Assembly: GCF_011605345.1 (NCBI RefSeq)
Contig: NZ_JAAOXM010000002.1
Location: 1,116,001 to 1,180,000, forward strand
Reading direction: 5' to 3'
Length of the DNA: 64,000 bases
DNA from: Burkholderia sp. D-99
GTDB taxonomy: Bacteria > Pseudomonadota > Gammaproteobacteria > Burkholderiales > Burkholderiaceae
Under the pieces are notes generated by a model. That model was not told the origin of the DNA. It worked only from the letters and a program-made list of their open reading frames with translations, and did no database searches. Every line of letters starts with the position of its first letter. Positions within the stretch are counted from its first letter, which is position 1. Made by a program: the position numbers and the translations under genes. Below, in pieces: positions 35,864-45,008 of the stretch.

Positions 35864-36994
35864 ATGCAGAACCTCGACAATCCTTCCCACGATCGCGAGG
35901 TAGGCAGCGCCGACGCGACGCAGGACACCACGCGCATCGACGACGTCCGCATCGGCGCCGTGCGCCCGCTGATTTCGCCTGCGCTGCTGCTCGACGAGCT
36001 GCCGGTGCCGGCCGCCACGCAGACGCTCGTCGAAGATACGCGCCGCGCGATCGGCGACATCCTGCACGGCCGCGACGATCGGCTGCTGCTCGTCGTCGGC
36101 CCGTGCTCGATCCACGATCACGACCAGGCGCTCGACTACGCGCGCCGCCTGAAGGTGGCCGCCGATGCGCTGAAGGACGACCTGCTGATCACGATGCGCG
36201 TCTACTTCGAGAAGCCGCGCACGACGGTCGGCTGGAAGGGTTACATCAACGATCCGCGCCTCGACGGCAGCTTCCGTATCAACGAAGGGCTGCGTGCCGC
36301 GCGGCAATTACTGCTCGACATCAACGCGCTGGGCCTGCCGGCGTCGACCGAATTCCTCGACCTGCTGAGCCCGCAGTACATCGCCGACCTGATCGCGTGG
36401 GGCGCGATCGGCGCGCGCACGACCGAGAGCCAGAGCCACCGCCAGCTCGCGTCGGGCCTGAGCTGCCCGATCGGTTTCAAGAACGGCACCGACGGCGGCG
36501 TGCAGGTCGCGTCGGATGCGATCGTCGCCGCGGCCGCGAGCCATGCGTTCATGGGGATGACGAAGATGGGGATGGCCGCGATCTTCGAGACGCGCGGCAA
36601 CGACGACGCGCACGTGATCCTGCGCGGCGGCAAGACTGGCCCGAACTACGACGCCGAGCATGTCGAGGCGTGCTGCGCGGTGCTGCGCAAGGCCGGCTTG
36701 CGCGAGCAGGTGATGGTCGACTGCTCGCATGCGAACTCGAACAAGTCGCACGACCGGCAGATCGACGTCGCGCAGGATCTCGCACGGCAACTGTCGCAGG
36801 GCGAGCATCGGATCGTTGGCGTGATGGTCGAGAGCCATCTCGAAGCCGGGCGTCAGGATTTGAAGCCGGGCGTGCCGTTGAAGTACGGGGTGTCGATCAC
36901 CGATGCGTGCCTGAGCTGGACACAGACGGAGCCGGTGCTCGACGTGCTGGCCGACGCCGTGCGGCAACGGCGCGTGTATTCGCGAAATGCGTGA
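35864..36994 (+). CDS. aroG: 3-deoxy-7-phosphoheptulonate synthase (class I)
   Basis: A 376-residue DAHP synthase, first step of the shikimate pathway (phosphoenolpyruvate plus erythrose 4-phosphate). Conserved motifs: VGPCSIHDHDQALDYA, RVYFEKPRTTVGWKGYINDP, GARTTESQSHRQLASG, GFKNGTDGG, CSHANSNK and the metal-binding YGVSITDACLSW. It belongs to the AroG/AroF/AroH type, whose N-terminal extension binds the feedback inhibitor; which aromatic amino acid inhibits it cannot be told here. Confidence 0.93.
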   Translation: MQNLDNPSHDREVGSADATQDTTRIDDVRIGAVRPLISPALLLDELPVPAATQTLVEDTRRAIGDILHGRDDRLLLVVGPCSIHDHDQALDYARRLKVAADALKDDLLITMRVYFEKPRTTVGWKGYINDPRLDGSFRINEGLRAARQLLLDINALGLPASTEFLDLLSPQYIADLIAWGAIGARTTESQSHRQLASGLSCPIGFKNGTDGGVQVASDAIVAAAASHAFMGMTKMGMAAIFETRGNDDAHVILRGGKTGPNYDAEHVEACCAVLRKAGLREQVMVDCSHANSNKSHDRQIDVAQDLARQLSQGEHRIVGVMVESHLEAGRQDLKPGVPLKYGVSITDACLSWTQTEPVLDVLADAVRQRRVYSRNA

Positions 36995-37010
36995 CGGGGG
37001 CGACGCCGAC

Positions 37011-37967
37011 ATGACCGATTTCCCGTCCGACGCACCGGCTATCCCGGGCGAACCCGCTGCTTCCGGTAGGGCGGCAACGGTGCCGCCCGGCAAGCTGTTC
37101 ACGATGGCGGGCGTCGGCTGGGCGGCGTTCCTCGGCTCGCCGCTCGCCGGCGGTATCCTGCTCGCGGCGAACGCGCGACGCCTCGGCCACCGCGCGCTCG
37201 CGCAGCGGCAGATTCTCGTCACGGCACTCGTCACGCTCGTGTCGATCGTGCTTTACGCGGCAGTGGACATTCCGGAAACCGCGGCGGTGCCGCACGCACT
37301 CGTGCACGCGGTCGTCATTGCCGGTCTCGCGGGCACGGTCATCTATGCACGGCACGCGCAAGGCGCGGCCGTCGACGCTCATCGGGCCGCCGGTGGTGCG
37401 CTGCAGTCGAACTGGCGTGCGGCGGGCATCGGCTTGCTGACGCTGCTCGGTGTCTGGCTGTCGATCGCCGTGGTGATCGTGGTGCTGGGTGTCGCGGGCG
37501 TGCTGAACTTCGACAGCGACCTGCGGCTCGTGCGCGATTATCCGGCGCCCGCGGAGCTGCGCTTGCCCGCCGGATGGCGGGTCGCGAACCAGCCGGAGGA
37601 TCGCGGCGACGCGACCTACCGGATCCGGCGTTTCAGGTTCGGGTTGATGTCGGCGGGGATCGAGTTCGTCATCGGCGAGAAGGGCGACGACACGCTGTCG
37701 AGCTTCTGCGACGGGATGGTCGATGCGGTCAAGGAAGGCGGCAGCGCGATCGAATGGTCGCACGCGGCGAACGGCACGATAGCCGGCCGGCCCGCACTGA
37801 TGTGCGAGCACAAGGGAGCGCTCGACGACGAAACCGTGCACCAGGCGGCCGTGCTGACGTCCGGCGACACGAAGACCTGCGCGCTGATCTACACGGCGCG
37901 CGAGGAGAACTACGCGCGTTATCTGCCGGAGTTCGACCGCGTACGCGATTCGCTGCGGTGTCCGTAA
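37011..37967 (+). CDS. Membrane protein of unknown function
   Basis: A 318-residue protein with four hydrophobic segments in the first half (about residues 30-160, for example ILVTALVTLVSIVLYAAVDI and GIGLLTLLGVWLSIAVVIVVLGVAGVL) and a soluble C-terminal domain (about residues 170-318) with two or three cysteines (FCDGMVDAV, CEHKGAL, KTCALIY). It follows the DAHP synthase gene by 16 bp. No family is recognised. Confidence 0.75.
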   Translation: MTDFPSDAPAIPGEPAASGRAATVPPGKLFTMAGVGWAAFLGSPLAGGILLAANARRLGHRALAQRQILVTALVTLVSIVLYAAVDIPETAAVPHALVHAVVIAGLAGTVIYARHAQGAAVDAHRAAGGALQSNWRAAGIGLLTLLGVWLSIAVVIVVLGVAGVLNFDSDLRLVRDYPAPAELRLPAGWRVANQPEDRGDATYRIRRFRFGLMSAGIEFVIGEKGDDTLSSFCDGMVDAVKEGGSAIEWSHAANGTIAGRPALMCEHKGALDDETVHQAAVLTSGDTKTCALIYTAREENYARYLPEFDRVRDSLRCP

Positions 37968-38155
37968 TGTTGCCGTCGCGCGGGTCGCGTGGCCGGGGCT
38001 GCGTCATCGCGTCCGATGCAGCGATTCGCGAGTGACGCTAACATGGGCCGGTGCAACGCGTCGTGCGGGAGCCGCCGTGCTTCATGCGGCGCATGCATGG
38101 CGGCGGCTCGGCCGGCCGCCGACACCGACAACAATTCACCGGAGTACACAACAGC

Positions 38156-38584
38156 ATGGCTTTCTACAAGACCCTCATCGCAGCAACCGTCCTCGCCTCG
38201 AGCGTCAGCGCGCACGCGCAGATCGCGGGTGCGCAGCCGCTCAGCGTCACCGTCGAGCAATCGCAGGCGCTGCTCGAAGGCTGGAGCGTGAAGAAGAGCG
38301 TGCTCGGCAAGGCCGTCTATAACGACGACAACCAGAAGGTCGGCACCGTGCGCGACCTGATCGTCGCGCCGGACGGCTCGGTGTCGGCGGCGATCGTGTC
38401 GGCCGGTGGCTTCCTCGGCGTGGCCGCGCATGACGTCGCGGTGCCGATCGCGTCGCTCGACGTGCGCAAGGGCAACATCTACCTGCCGGGCGCGACGAAG
38501 GACGCGCTGAAGGCAACGCCGGCGTTCCAGTACGCGAAGGTGCCGACGCCGCCGAAGCCGAAGAAGGTCGACGACAAGCACTGA
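38156..38584 (+). CDS. Exported PRC-barrel domain protein
   Basis: A 142-residue protein with a signal peptide (cleavage SAHAQ, about residue 22) and a PRC-barrel core (VKKSVLGKAVYNDDNQKVGTVRDLIVAPDGSVSAAIVSAGGFLGVAAHDVAVPI, about residues 44-98), ending in a Lys/Pro-rich tail. Periplasmic PRC-barrel proteins are often stress-induced. The partner is unknown. Confidence 0.88.
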   Translation: MAFYKTLIAATVLASSVSAHAQIAGAQPLSVTVEQSQALLEGWSVKKSVLGKAVYNDDNQKVGTVRDLIVAPDGSVSAAIVSAGGFLGVAAHDVAVPIASLDVRKGNIYLPGATKDALKATPAFQYAKVPTPPKPKKVDDKH

Positions 38585-38803
38585 TCGTCGATTCGATGTA
38601 TCGCAGCCCGGCGTGCAATGCGCCCGGGCTGGCGATCGCTGGCCGTCGATGGCCATGCGAGTCGGCGCGAATCGGCGGAGGCATGGCGTCGCATCATGGC
38701 GCCGGACGAGTTGCCTCGACGATCGACGACGATGCGGCAGCGCATCGTGCGCGATTCGGCGCAGTGATCCGCAACACGCCGCGAATGCCGCATATACCGG
38801 CGA

Positions 38804-39634
38804 TCAGATCGCCGGCTTCTCTCCGTCCACCCACACCCCGTCGAAACCGAACGCGACCGGCCCGCTCAGGAACACGCTGCCGGTGCCGTCCCATTGAACG
38901 GTGACGTCGCCGCCGTCACAGGTCACCCGCACCGTATCGTCGAGCAGCCCGCGCCGGATGCCGTTGACGACCGCACCGCACGAACACGATCCCGAACCGA
39001 GCGGCACGCCGCCGCCGCGCTCCCAGATGCGCAGGCGGATATGCGTGCGATCGATGACCTGAACAAAATGCACGTTGGTTTTCTGCGGGAACAGCGGATG
39101 CGTTTCGATGGCCGGGCCGAGCGCCGCGACATCGATCACGCGGAGGTCGTCGACGAAGAACGTGCAATGCGGGTTGCCCATGTTGCAGGCGGCCGGCGCG
39201 CCGGGTAACGGCAGCGCGAGGGTATCGAGTGCCTCGGCGACCGGCACGTCCCGCCAGCCGGTGAGCGGCGTGCCCATCCCGACGGTGATCAGGCCGTTCG
39301 CCTCCCTCGAGCACACGAGATACCCGCGGCGGGTCCGCAGCACGAGCGACGCCATGCCGGTTTCCCGCATCAGCTTCCACGCGACGCCGCGCGTCGCGCT
39401 GCCGCAGGTGTCGAGCGGCGAGCCGTCGGCGTTCCAGAACGCGACGCGGGCCGCCGCGTCCTCGCAATCCGACACGACCGCGAGCTGGTTGAAGCCGATG
39501 CCGTTGTGCCGGTCGCCCATGCGCCGTACGAGGTCGCGGTCGATCGCGTGCACGCGATCCTGATCCTGGCCGCGCAGGTCGACGATGACGAAGTCGTCGC
39601 CATTCGCGTGCATTTTCTGAAATCCGATCGGCAT
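38804..39634 (-). CDS. DapF-like epimerase/racemase
   Basis: A 276-residue protein of the diaminopimelate epimerase fold. The family N-terminus (FQKMHANGDDFVIVD) fixes the start at 39634. The two active-site cysteines lie in DTCGSATRGVAW and GSGSCSCGAVVNG, but neither matches the classic DapF loops (CGNGxR and ACGTG), so it may be a racemase for another amino acid, as in metallophore or D-amino-acid pathways. The transposon-end repeats begin only about 75 bp upstream, so its native promoter may have been displaced. Confidence 0.8.
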   Translation of the reverse strand: MPIGFQKMHANGDDFVIVDLRGQDQDRVHAIDRDLVRRMGDRHNGIGFNQLAVVSDCEDAAARVAFWNADGSPLDTCGSATRGVAWKLMRETGMASLVLRTRRGYLVCSREANGLITVGMGTPLTGWRDVPVAEALDTLALPLPGAPAACNMGNPHCTFFVDDLRVIDVAALGPAIETHPLFPQKTNVHFVQVIDRTHIRLRIWERGGGVPLGSGSCSCGAVVNGIRRGLLDDTVRVTCDGGDVTVQWDGTGSVFLSGPVAFGFDGVWVDGEKPAI

Positions 39635-39709
39635 GGTGGTTCCGGCAGGGAGACAGGTGAACACTGTACGTGGCTCGCCGTTCACGATCAATCGCGCGCC
39701 GGACGTTGG

Positions 39710-39842
39710 TTTGCATAAATTTGTATCTACGACACCCCCGCCAATAGGGCATCTCCGGGATCCCGGGAACAAATTCACGAGGAGAAAATTTGCATAAAAT
39801 TGTATCTCATCCCAGCATTTTGGTGATTTTGTAACTAATCCC
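39710..39842. repeat. End-like direct repeats, probable left end of the Tn7-like element
   Basis: Three related boxes share one orientation: TTTGCATAAATTTGTATCT at 39710, TTTGCATAAAATTGTATCT at 39789, and a weaker TTTTGGTGATTTTGTAACT at 39818. Multiple spaced copies of a short box are typical of transposase-binding sites at the ends of Tn7/Tn5053-type elements. They lie between the epimerase start and tniA, just where GC content drops. The exact terminus and target duplication were not resolved. Confidence 0.65.
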
Positions 39843-39942
39843 GTGCATGCGTTTTTGATGTACTAGCCTTCTTTCGGACAGGTGTTGTCAGGACGGCGCT
39901 CAGATGAGTTGAGCGTGTCGCTCCGATGGCGAGGAGGGCGGG

Positions 39943-41970
39943 ATGTCAGTTGAAGACTCCGAAGAACTGCCAGTGTTTTCGCAGCGGATAGTGCGAGGAC
40001 GGGCCCATGACACTTCAAAGTGGGTGACGCCCGACGTAGGTACGATGACTGACTCTCGACAAGCGCTTTATTTCGCGAGGAAGAAGGCGGTTGAGCTGTA
40101 CCTGGCCGGGGAATCACCCGAGTCGATCAAGAAAGCAACATCGCTCAGCGCGAAGCAGGCCTATCGGCTGATCAACGAGCGTTGCCTCGAGACTCATGAG
40201 GATGGCCGAGAGTTTGGATGGCGGGGTTTGATGCCGTACGTGCGAATGCGCCCGTACCATCGAATCAAACGGATCCACGTAGATGTCTATGGTGGCGGTG
40301 CGGCCGGTGCAATGCAGGGTATTCTCGACGCTCATCCGGAACTGAGGAAAAGTTTCGACGCCAGGATTTTGACTATCCCGCGCACGAACAAGCTTGCCGA
40401 GATAAAGCGCGCGAAGACTCGTCATCACAACTGGTTTCTTGATCAGCTTCGAGCGCTTGGTTACGAGATACGCGACGAATGGCCCTTTAACACTGTCAGT
40501 CTCGGTTATTACTCGATCAGGCGCTACGTCGAGAAAGTCCTGCTGGCGAACCCCAAAGTAATGGCGCATGAGGCAGGGGGGCCGGATATGGTCAAAAAAC
40601 TAGCAACGGGCGATGGGACTAACCGCCCAGTTTCCCGGTTTATGCAGCGAGTAGAGATGGACGCGCATAAAATCGACGGGCGGTTCTGTGTGCTCCTGCC
40701 GCAGATCGGGGGCGGCTTTGTTGAGAAAATGGTCCATCGGCTCTGGGTGGTTGTCTTGCTCGAAGTTGTTTCTCGAGCGGTCATTGGGTACTACTTCAGT
40801 CTAAGACGGGAAGTGTCGACCGACGACGTCCTTCGAGCGATCAAGGCATCGCTGAACCCCTGGACGCCGCGGCAAGTGACATTTAGTGAGGATGCTTATA
40901 TACCTGGCGCAGGGCTATTGTCGGTGCTCGGCCCGGACTATGTTGGTTTATGCTGGGACGAGACAAGCGTAGATGGCGCACTTGCAGAGACATGTCAGCA
41001 TGTTCGCCGATCTCTGGAAGATGTCGTTCGATCCAAACTACTTGACCCATCAAGCTCGTTTTCGAAGCGACGTAGCAAAGATGATCGACCTTTCATCGAG
41101 ACGTTCAATCGCCATTTGGCAGGACGTGGATTTCAGCGACTATCCAACACGACTGGCGCCAAGCCGCAAGATAAGAAAGGTCGCAATCCGGACGCCGTGG
41201 CGTTGACGAGCCGCTTCCAATACGAGTATGCAGAAGAAATTCTCGACATCCTGATCGCAAACTACAACAGCACGCCTCATCGGAGTATCGGATACCGCAC
41301 CCCTCTGGAGTATGCAGCGTTCCTCTATCGCCATTCATCTTCGGTGTTGCGACATGTGGAACCTGAGATGGTCAACTCGATGTTCAGTGTTCGGAAGCTT
41401 TGTACGGTGCGGGGTGGAGCCAGCACTGGGCGACGACCGTACGTCGAATTCTTCAACGCCACGTATTCGAACGAGATCCTGGGCATTCGGCATGATCTAG
41501 CTGGGTCGAAGATATGGGTGATCGCACATAGAGAGAACGATGCTCGCATCGCAATGGGTGCCGAGATCAACGGTACTTCGTTGGGGATACTGCGAGCAGC
41601 GCCTCCGTGGAATGGATTGCCACACAGCTTGGCTGTACGTACGGCGATTTGCCAGGCAAACAGGAGCGGGAAGTTTCGCGCTTCTCCGGGGATGGATCCG
41701 GTCGAGGCGTTCGTGCATTTCTCAGAAGCGCAGCCTAAAGGAAAACTACCGGTTCATCCTGCCTACCTGGAGGCCCGTCGCATCCTGACGGCTGCCGCGG
41801 CAGGATCGGTTGGAGACACGATGCTTGATGGCGCACTGAAACGCGCAGAGGAGGCGTCAGATGACGAGAAGATTGAAACGCGTACCTCAAAAGATCGCTC
41901 ATCCAGCGCTAAGCGACGGGACACTCCCTTACCTTTGCCGCCCCGTCGGATCGCCTCAACGAGGTCGTGA
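39943..41970 (+). CDS. tniA: TniA/TnsB-type DDE transposase
   Basis: A 675-residue Mu/Tn7-family transposase. A helix-turn-helix is visible near residues 45-80 (KAVELYLAGESPESIKKATSLSAKQAYRLINER). The rve catalytic core has Asp240 (VEMDAHKIDG), a probable second Asp at 339 (CWDETSVDG) and Glu386 (RPFIETFNRHL), then a Mu-type C-terminal beta domain. It should cut and join the transposon 3' ends. GGAGGGCGGG precedes the ATG. The gene overlaps tniB (TGATG). No TnsA endonuclease gene is present, so replicative cointegrate formation is expected as in Tn5053. Codon use is clearly less GC-biased than in the flanks. Confidence 0.88.
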   Translation: MSVEDSEELPVFSQRIVRGRAHDTSKWVTPDVGTMTDSRQALYFARKKAVELYLAGESPESIKKATSLSAKQAYRLINERCLETHEDGREFGWRGLMPYVRMRPYHRIKRIHVDVYGGGAAGAMQGILDAHPELRKSFDARILTIPRTNKLAEIKRAKTRHHNWFLDQLRALGYEIRDEWPFNTVSLGYYSIRRYVEKVLLANPKVMAHEAGGPDMVKKLATGDGTNRPVSRFMQRVEMDAHKIDGRFCVLLPQIGGGFVEKMVHRLWVVVLLEVVSRAVIGYYFSLRREVSTDDVLRAIKASLNPWTPRQVTFSEDAYIPGAGLLSVLGPDYVGLCWDETSVDGALAETCQHVRRSLEDVVRSKLLDPSSSFSKRRSKDDRPFIETFNRHLAGRGFQRLSNTTGAKPQDKKGRNPDAVALTSRFQYEYAEEILDILIANYNSTPHRSIGYRTPLEYAAFLYRHSSSVLRHVEPEMVNSMFSVRKLCTVRGGASTGRRPYVEFFNATYSNEILGIRHDLAGSKIWVIAHRENDARIAMGAEINGTSLGILRAAPPWNGLPHSLAVRTAICQANRSGKFRASPGMDPVEAFVHFSEAQPKGKLPVHPAYLEARRILTAAAAGSVGDTMLDGALKRAEEASDDEKIETRTSKDRSSSAKRRDTPLPLPPRRIASTRS

Positions 41971-42950
41971 TGACATTCTCGCTCCCAGCACATATTGACC
42001 CACGGCACTGTATCGTCACGCAGCAGTATGCGGTCTATACGCCACCCATGAACGAAATGATTTCCCAGATTGGTGATTGGATCGATCAGCAGTGCCCGGG
42101 CGCATATTTGCGAGGTGCGTCACGGCTGGGGAAGTCAAAGTGCGTCAAGTACTTCCTGTCTCAGGTGCTACGCGAGCGCTTCGAGATCGAGCTGCCGCTG
42201 GTTGTATGGATTCGCCCGCCTGATAGCCATCTGAGTGAGGCATGTTTTTGGCACATGTTGCTGCTGGCGTCTCGATTCGTACTGGTCAATGCGGCGAAGC
42301 CGCCGCCGCGTGCGGAGGGGCGCTATCTATGTCTGCAACGGTTCATCGCAATTGCCGAGTGGGCGCGTCGAAACTATGTGATCCTGCTAATCGACGAAGC
42401 GCAGGGCATGACATTGCGCGAGTGGCAGTGGTTGATGGGACTACAGAACGATCTGGATAACAAAGGGTATCTGCTGAGTGTCATTTCGATAGGGTCTCAT
42501 CAACTGAACTACAAGTATGACTACTTCGCCGGAACCGGAAATGCTCACGTTTCTGCGCGATTCATGGCGTCTCATGCTCAATTCCACGGCCTCCGTACGA
42601 AGGACGAACTGGACTATGTGTTGAATGGCTACGACATTGATTCTCGTTGGCCTGAAGACAGTGAGATATCTTTCCTCGAGTACTTCGCACCCGAGTGCTT
42701 CGGCCGTGGCCGGCGGTTGGCCGAATGTGGCGCTGATATCTGGACGGCTCTTCAGGAACTATCCCCCGACAACGCGAGGCGATTTGGTGAATTTCCCATG
42801 CAACATATTGCTCGAACCATCGAGGCGACGCTCTACGAATTGGCACGTGGTGGCGAGTGGGAGGAAGTCACGTCGTATGAAAACTGGCTGAAGCGGTTGG
42901 CCAGAACGAATTTCTCAGACCATATGCGTATTATTTGTCCGCCATCTTAA
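41970..42950 (+). CDS. tniB: TniB/TnsC-type AAA ATPase
   Basis: A 326-residue ATPase that links target selection to the transposase. Walker A is GASRLGKSK (residues 49-57), Walker B is VILLIDEAQ (Asp142-Glu143), and a sensor-1 region follows (LLSVISIGSH). The start ATG overlaps the tniA stop as TGATG. It is followed after one base by tniQ, forming a single operon. Confidence 0.88.
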   Translation: MTFSLPAHIDPRHCIVTQQYAVYTPPMNEMISQIGDWIDQQCPGAYLRGASRLGKSKCVKYFLSQVLRERFEIELPLVVWIRPPDSHLSEACFWHMLLLASRFVLVNAAKPPPRAEGRYLCLQRFIAIAEWARRNYVILLIDEAQGMTLREWQWLMGLQNDLDNKGYLLSVISIGSHQLNYKYDYFAGTGNAHVSARFMASHAQFHGLRTKDELDYVLNGYDIDSRWPEDSEISFLEYFAPECFGRGRRLAECGADIWTALQELSPDNARRFGEFPMQHIARTIEATLYELARGGEWEEVTSYENWLKRLARTNFSDHMRIICPPS

Positions 42951-42951
42951 T

Positions 42952-44373
42952 ATGGATTATCCAGAATTCAATTGGTGGAAAGGATGCCTGAGGCCGTACG
43001 AGTCCAAGATCAGCATTTTTTTGCGATTTTGCGAACTCAATCATGTCAATTTCCGAAAGGGCATCGATGTTTTGGCATGGCGTCCAGATCGTCCGTCTGA
43101 GTCGCCGGACGAGGAAATCGAACGGCTGGCTGCCACGCTCGGCGAGCCTGAGTCAACAGTATCTACTGTAATTCGACTTGGCCTCGGCCTGAATCAATGC
43201 GGTACCTATGGACTCGATGTTGGGGACGGAAACGAATTCACTATACGTTTCTGTCCTGAATGCGCCGAACTTGGCTACCACAGTGTGTTTCACGAAGTGG
43301 TATGGCTGGCATCGTGCCCTTTTCATGCATCTCAGTTGCAGGTTGTTCATCCCCCGCGTCACTACGGTACGATTTTAGAGGGGCGCATCGCTGCACTGCG
43401 GAACGTGATGCGCACGCATTGCGCCAAATGGCCTCTCGTCGGAAATGGGCCCACGGACGAGGGATTGGGCGAGGTGCCGAGTCGCATCTTAGGGTGGATC
43501 GGCGATGTAACGGAAGCGGCGGCTCAATATTCGAAGAAAGATATATTTATATATCATACAAGCCAAATATTTGAGTGTGCTCCCTATGCTCAGAAGCTTG
43601 GGCAACTTTATTCTATTTGTCCGCCTGCTGATTCCGTAAAGCCATATTTGCAATCAGTCAATGTGGAGTGGGAGTCTGAGCGTCAAGTGTTTGATGACCG
43701 TATTAAGCATGTCGTCGATGATAAGCGGTTGAATTATTTGTTTCGGACGATGTTTGATTTCTTCGTGCAGACAGGAGATCTGGTACCTAATCCGCCGCCA
43801 TTTGTGGCTCTCTATAAACGTCTCGTCGCACCGCTCCGAGAGCGCCATGCTACTTGCCGTTGTCGTTGGTTCGGGATGCCCATTGGAGGTGACGGAATTT
43901 TTTGGCAGGAATGTGATCCTGACGCAGCCAAATATCATGACGTACGTTGCCCGTATGAAGTCGCGCTCGACGAACTGGATGTTCGTTGGGGACAGTGGAC
44001 AACGGTACTGAAGGGGCGCCAGGCAGGGCAAGAGCTGGGGAGGCTGATCTGTATTGTGCAGGACCTGCTTGAATGTGATTTTGTTCGACTGGTCAAGGAG
44101 CACGACCCTTGGGCCGAACCAAACTTCAATCGCTTGCAGGACACATTCGCGAAGTACGCTTGGAATCTTGACGATTCGACACTCGATCTGCTCAACACGG
44201 CCACCGAGTGGCAACTGAGCATGGAGGTGGAGGCGGTGACAGCTTGGCTGGAGCACATTGACGACTCGCATCGTCCCGACCCGTGGACACTTCCATCTCA
44301 ATGTGTGCGCATACAGCGCGACGGGAGCAATTTGGTCCTGATGCGATGGACACATAGGACTCCTGCCGCCTAG
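42952..44373 (+). CDS. tniQ: TniQ/TnsD-type target-selection protein
   Basis: A 473-residue protein of the TniQ family. The N-terminal domain begins FNWWKGCLRPYESKISIFLRFC and holds the zinc-binding pattern Cys101-x-x-Cys104 and Cys122-x-x-His125 (FCPECAELGY, ASCPFH). The long C-terminal half is not recognised and may bind the target DNA. In this family it chooses the insertion site and recruits the TniB ATPase. The start is 1 base after the tniB stop. Confidence 0.85.
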   Translation: MDYPEFNWWKGCLRPYESKISIFLRFCELNHVNFRKGIDVLAWRPDRPSESPDEEIERLAATLGEPESTVSTVIRLGLGLNQCGTYGLDVGDGNEFTIRFCPECAELGYHSVFHEVVWLASCPFHASQLQVVHPPRHYGTILEGRIAALRNVMRTHCAKWPLVGNGPTDEGLGEVPSRILGWIGDVTEAAAQYSKKDIFIYHTSQIFECAPYAQKLGQLYSICPPADSVKPYLQSVNVEWESERQVFDDRIKHVVDDKRLNYLFRTMFDFFVQTGDLVPNPPPFVALYKRLVAPLRERHATCRCRWFGMPIGGDGIFWQECDPDAAKYHDVRCPYEVALDELDVRWGQWTTVLKGRQAGQELGRLICIVQDLLECDFVRLVKEHDPWAEPNFNRLQDTFAKYAWNLDDSTLDLLNTATEWQLSMEVEAVTAWLEHIDDSHRPDPWTLPSQCVRIQRDGSNLVLMRWTHRTPAA

Positions 44374-44433
44374 CGTGTTTGCAATTCCGCCTCGCGTGCG
44401 TCTGCCAAGAGCGTACCAATTGGGGTAGGACTA

Positions 44434-44857
44434 TTATGAGACTGGGTCCCGCAACGCCGCGAAGGCGGACAGGAACAAGGCGCGCTTGAATACCTTGTTG
44501 CCGTGTCTGGATGGATGCTCACCGCGGATGGATGAGCCAGAGCGTCGGGTGGCCGGGGCAAGACCAGCGTAGGCCGCCAGATGAGCGGCCGAGGCGAAGG
44601 CTTTGTGGGCAACTTCGGTCAGGAGTCTGGCGGCGGTCCTGACGCCGACTCCCGGCATGCTGGTCAGGACCAGCCAAAGAGGGTGAGCAATCACCAGTCG
44701 TTCAACCTCGGCAGCGACTTCGTCGCGTTGCTGACGCAAGGCTGCAAGCTGCTGGGTCAAACGGGGCATGACGATGGTGGCGGCTTACGTGCCGGGCGCG
44801 ATCACGGCTTGTTCGCTCAGTGCCTGTGACTTGAGGCGGGATTTTGTGGCCAATCAA
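44434..44857 (-). pseudogene. IS110-family transposase remnant
   Basis: This is the C-terminal Transposase_20 domain of an IS110-type transposase: SQALSEQAVIAPGT, then a TAA stop codon in frame, then MPRLTQQLAALRQ through PLWLVLTSMPGVGVRTAARLL and AYAGLAPATRRSGSS. It ends early after AALRDPVS, before the domain's usual end. The N-terminal DEDD catalytic domain is missing. It is a dead fragment left inside the island between tniQ and the nuclease-STAND gene. Confidence 0.85.
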
Positions 44858-45008
44858 GCAGCGAGTCTCGCGTCGTGGAATCGTTGATTTTGGCGGATTG
44901 CCTAGTGTCTACAGGCTCCTATATACAGAGGATCTGGTGGAAGGTTTCAGTTAATAGCCTCGTTCTCGTGACTTCCAGTATTCTTTCGGGAACTTCAGTG
45001 GGATCGCG

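Noticed and set aside
38804..39778. Longer DapF-like protein starting at 39778
   Set aside because: The added N-terminus reads through the transposon-end repeats; the family start is at 39634.
39700..44373. Classic Tn7 at attTn7 downstream of glmS
   Set aside because: No glmS, TnsA or TnsE is present; the trio matches the TniA/B/Q type better.
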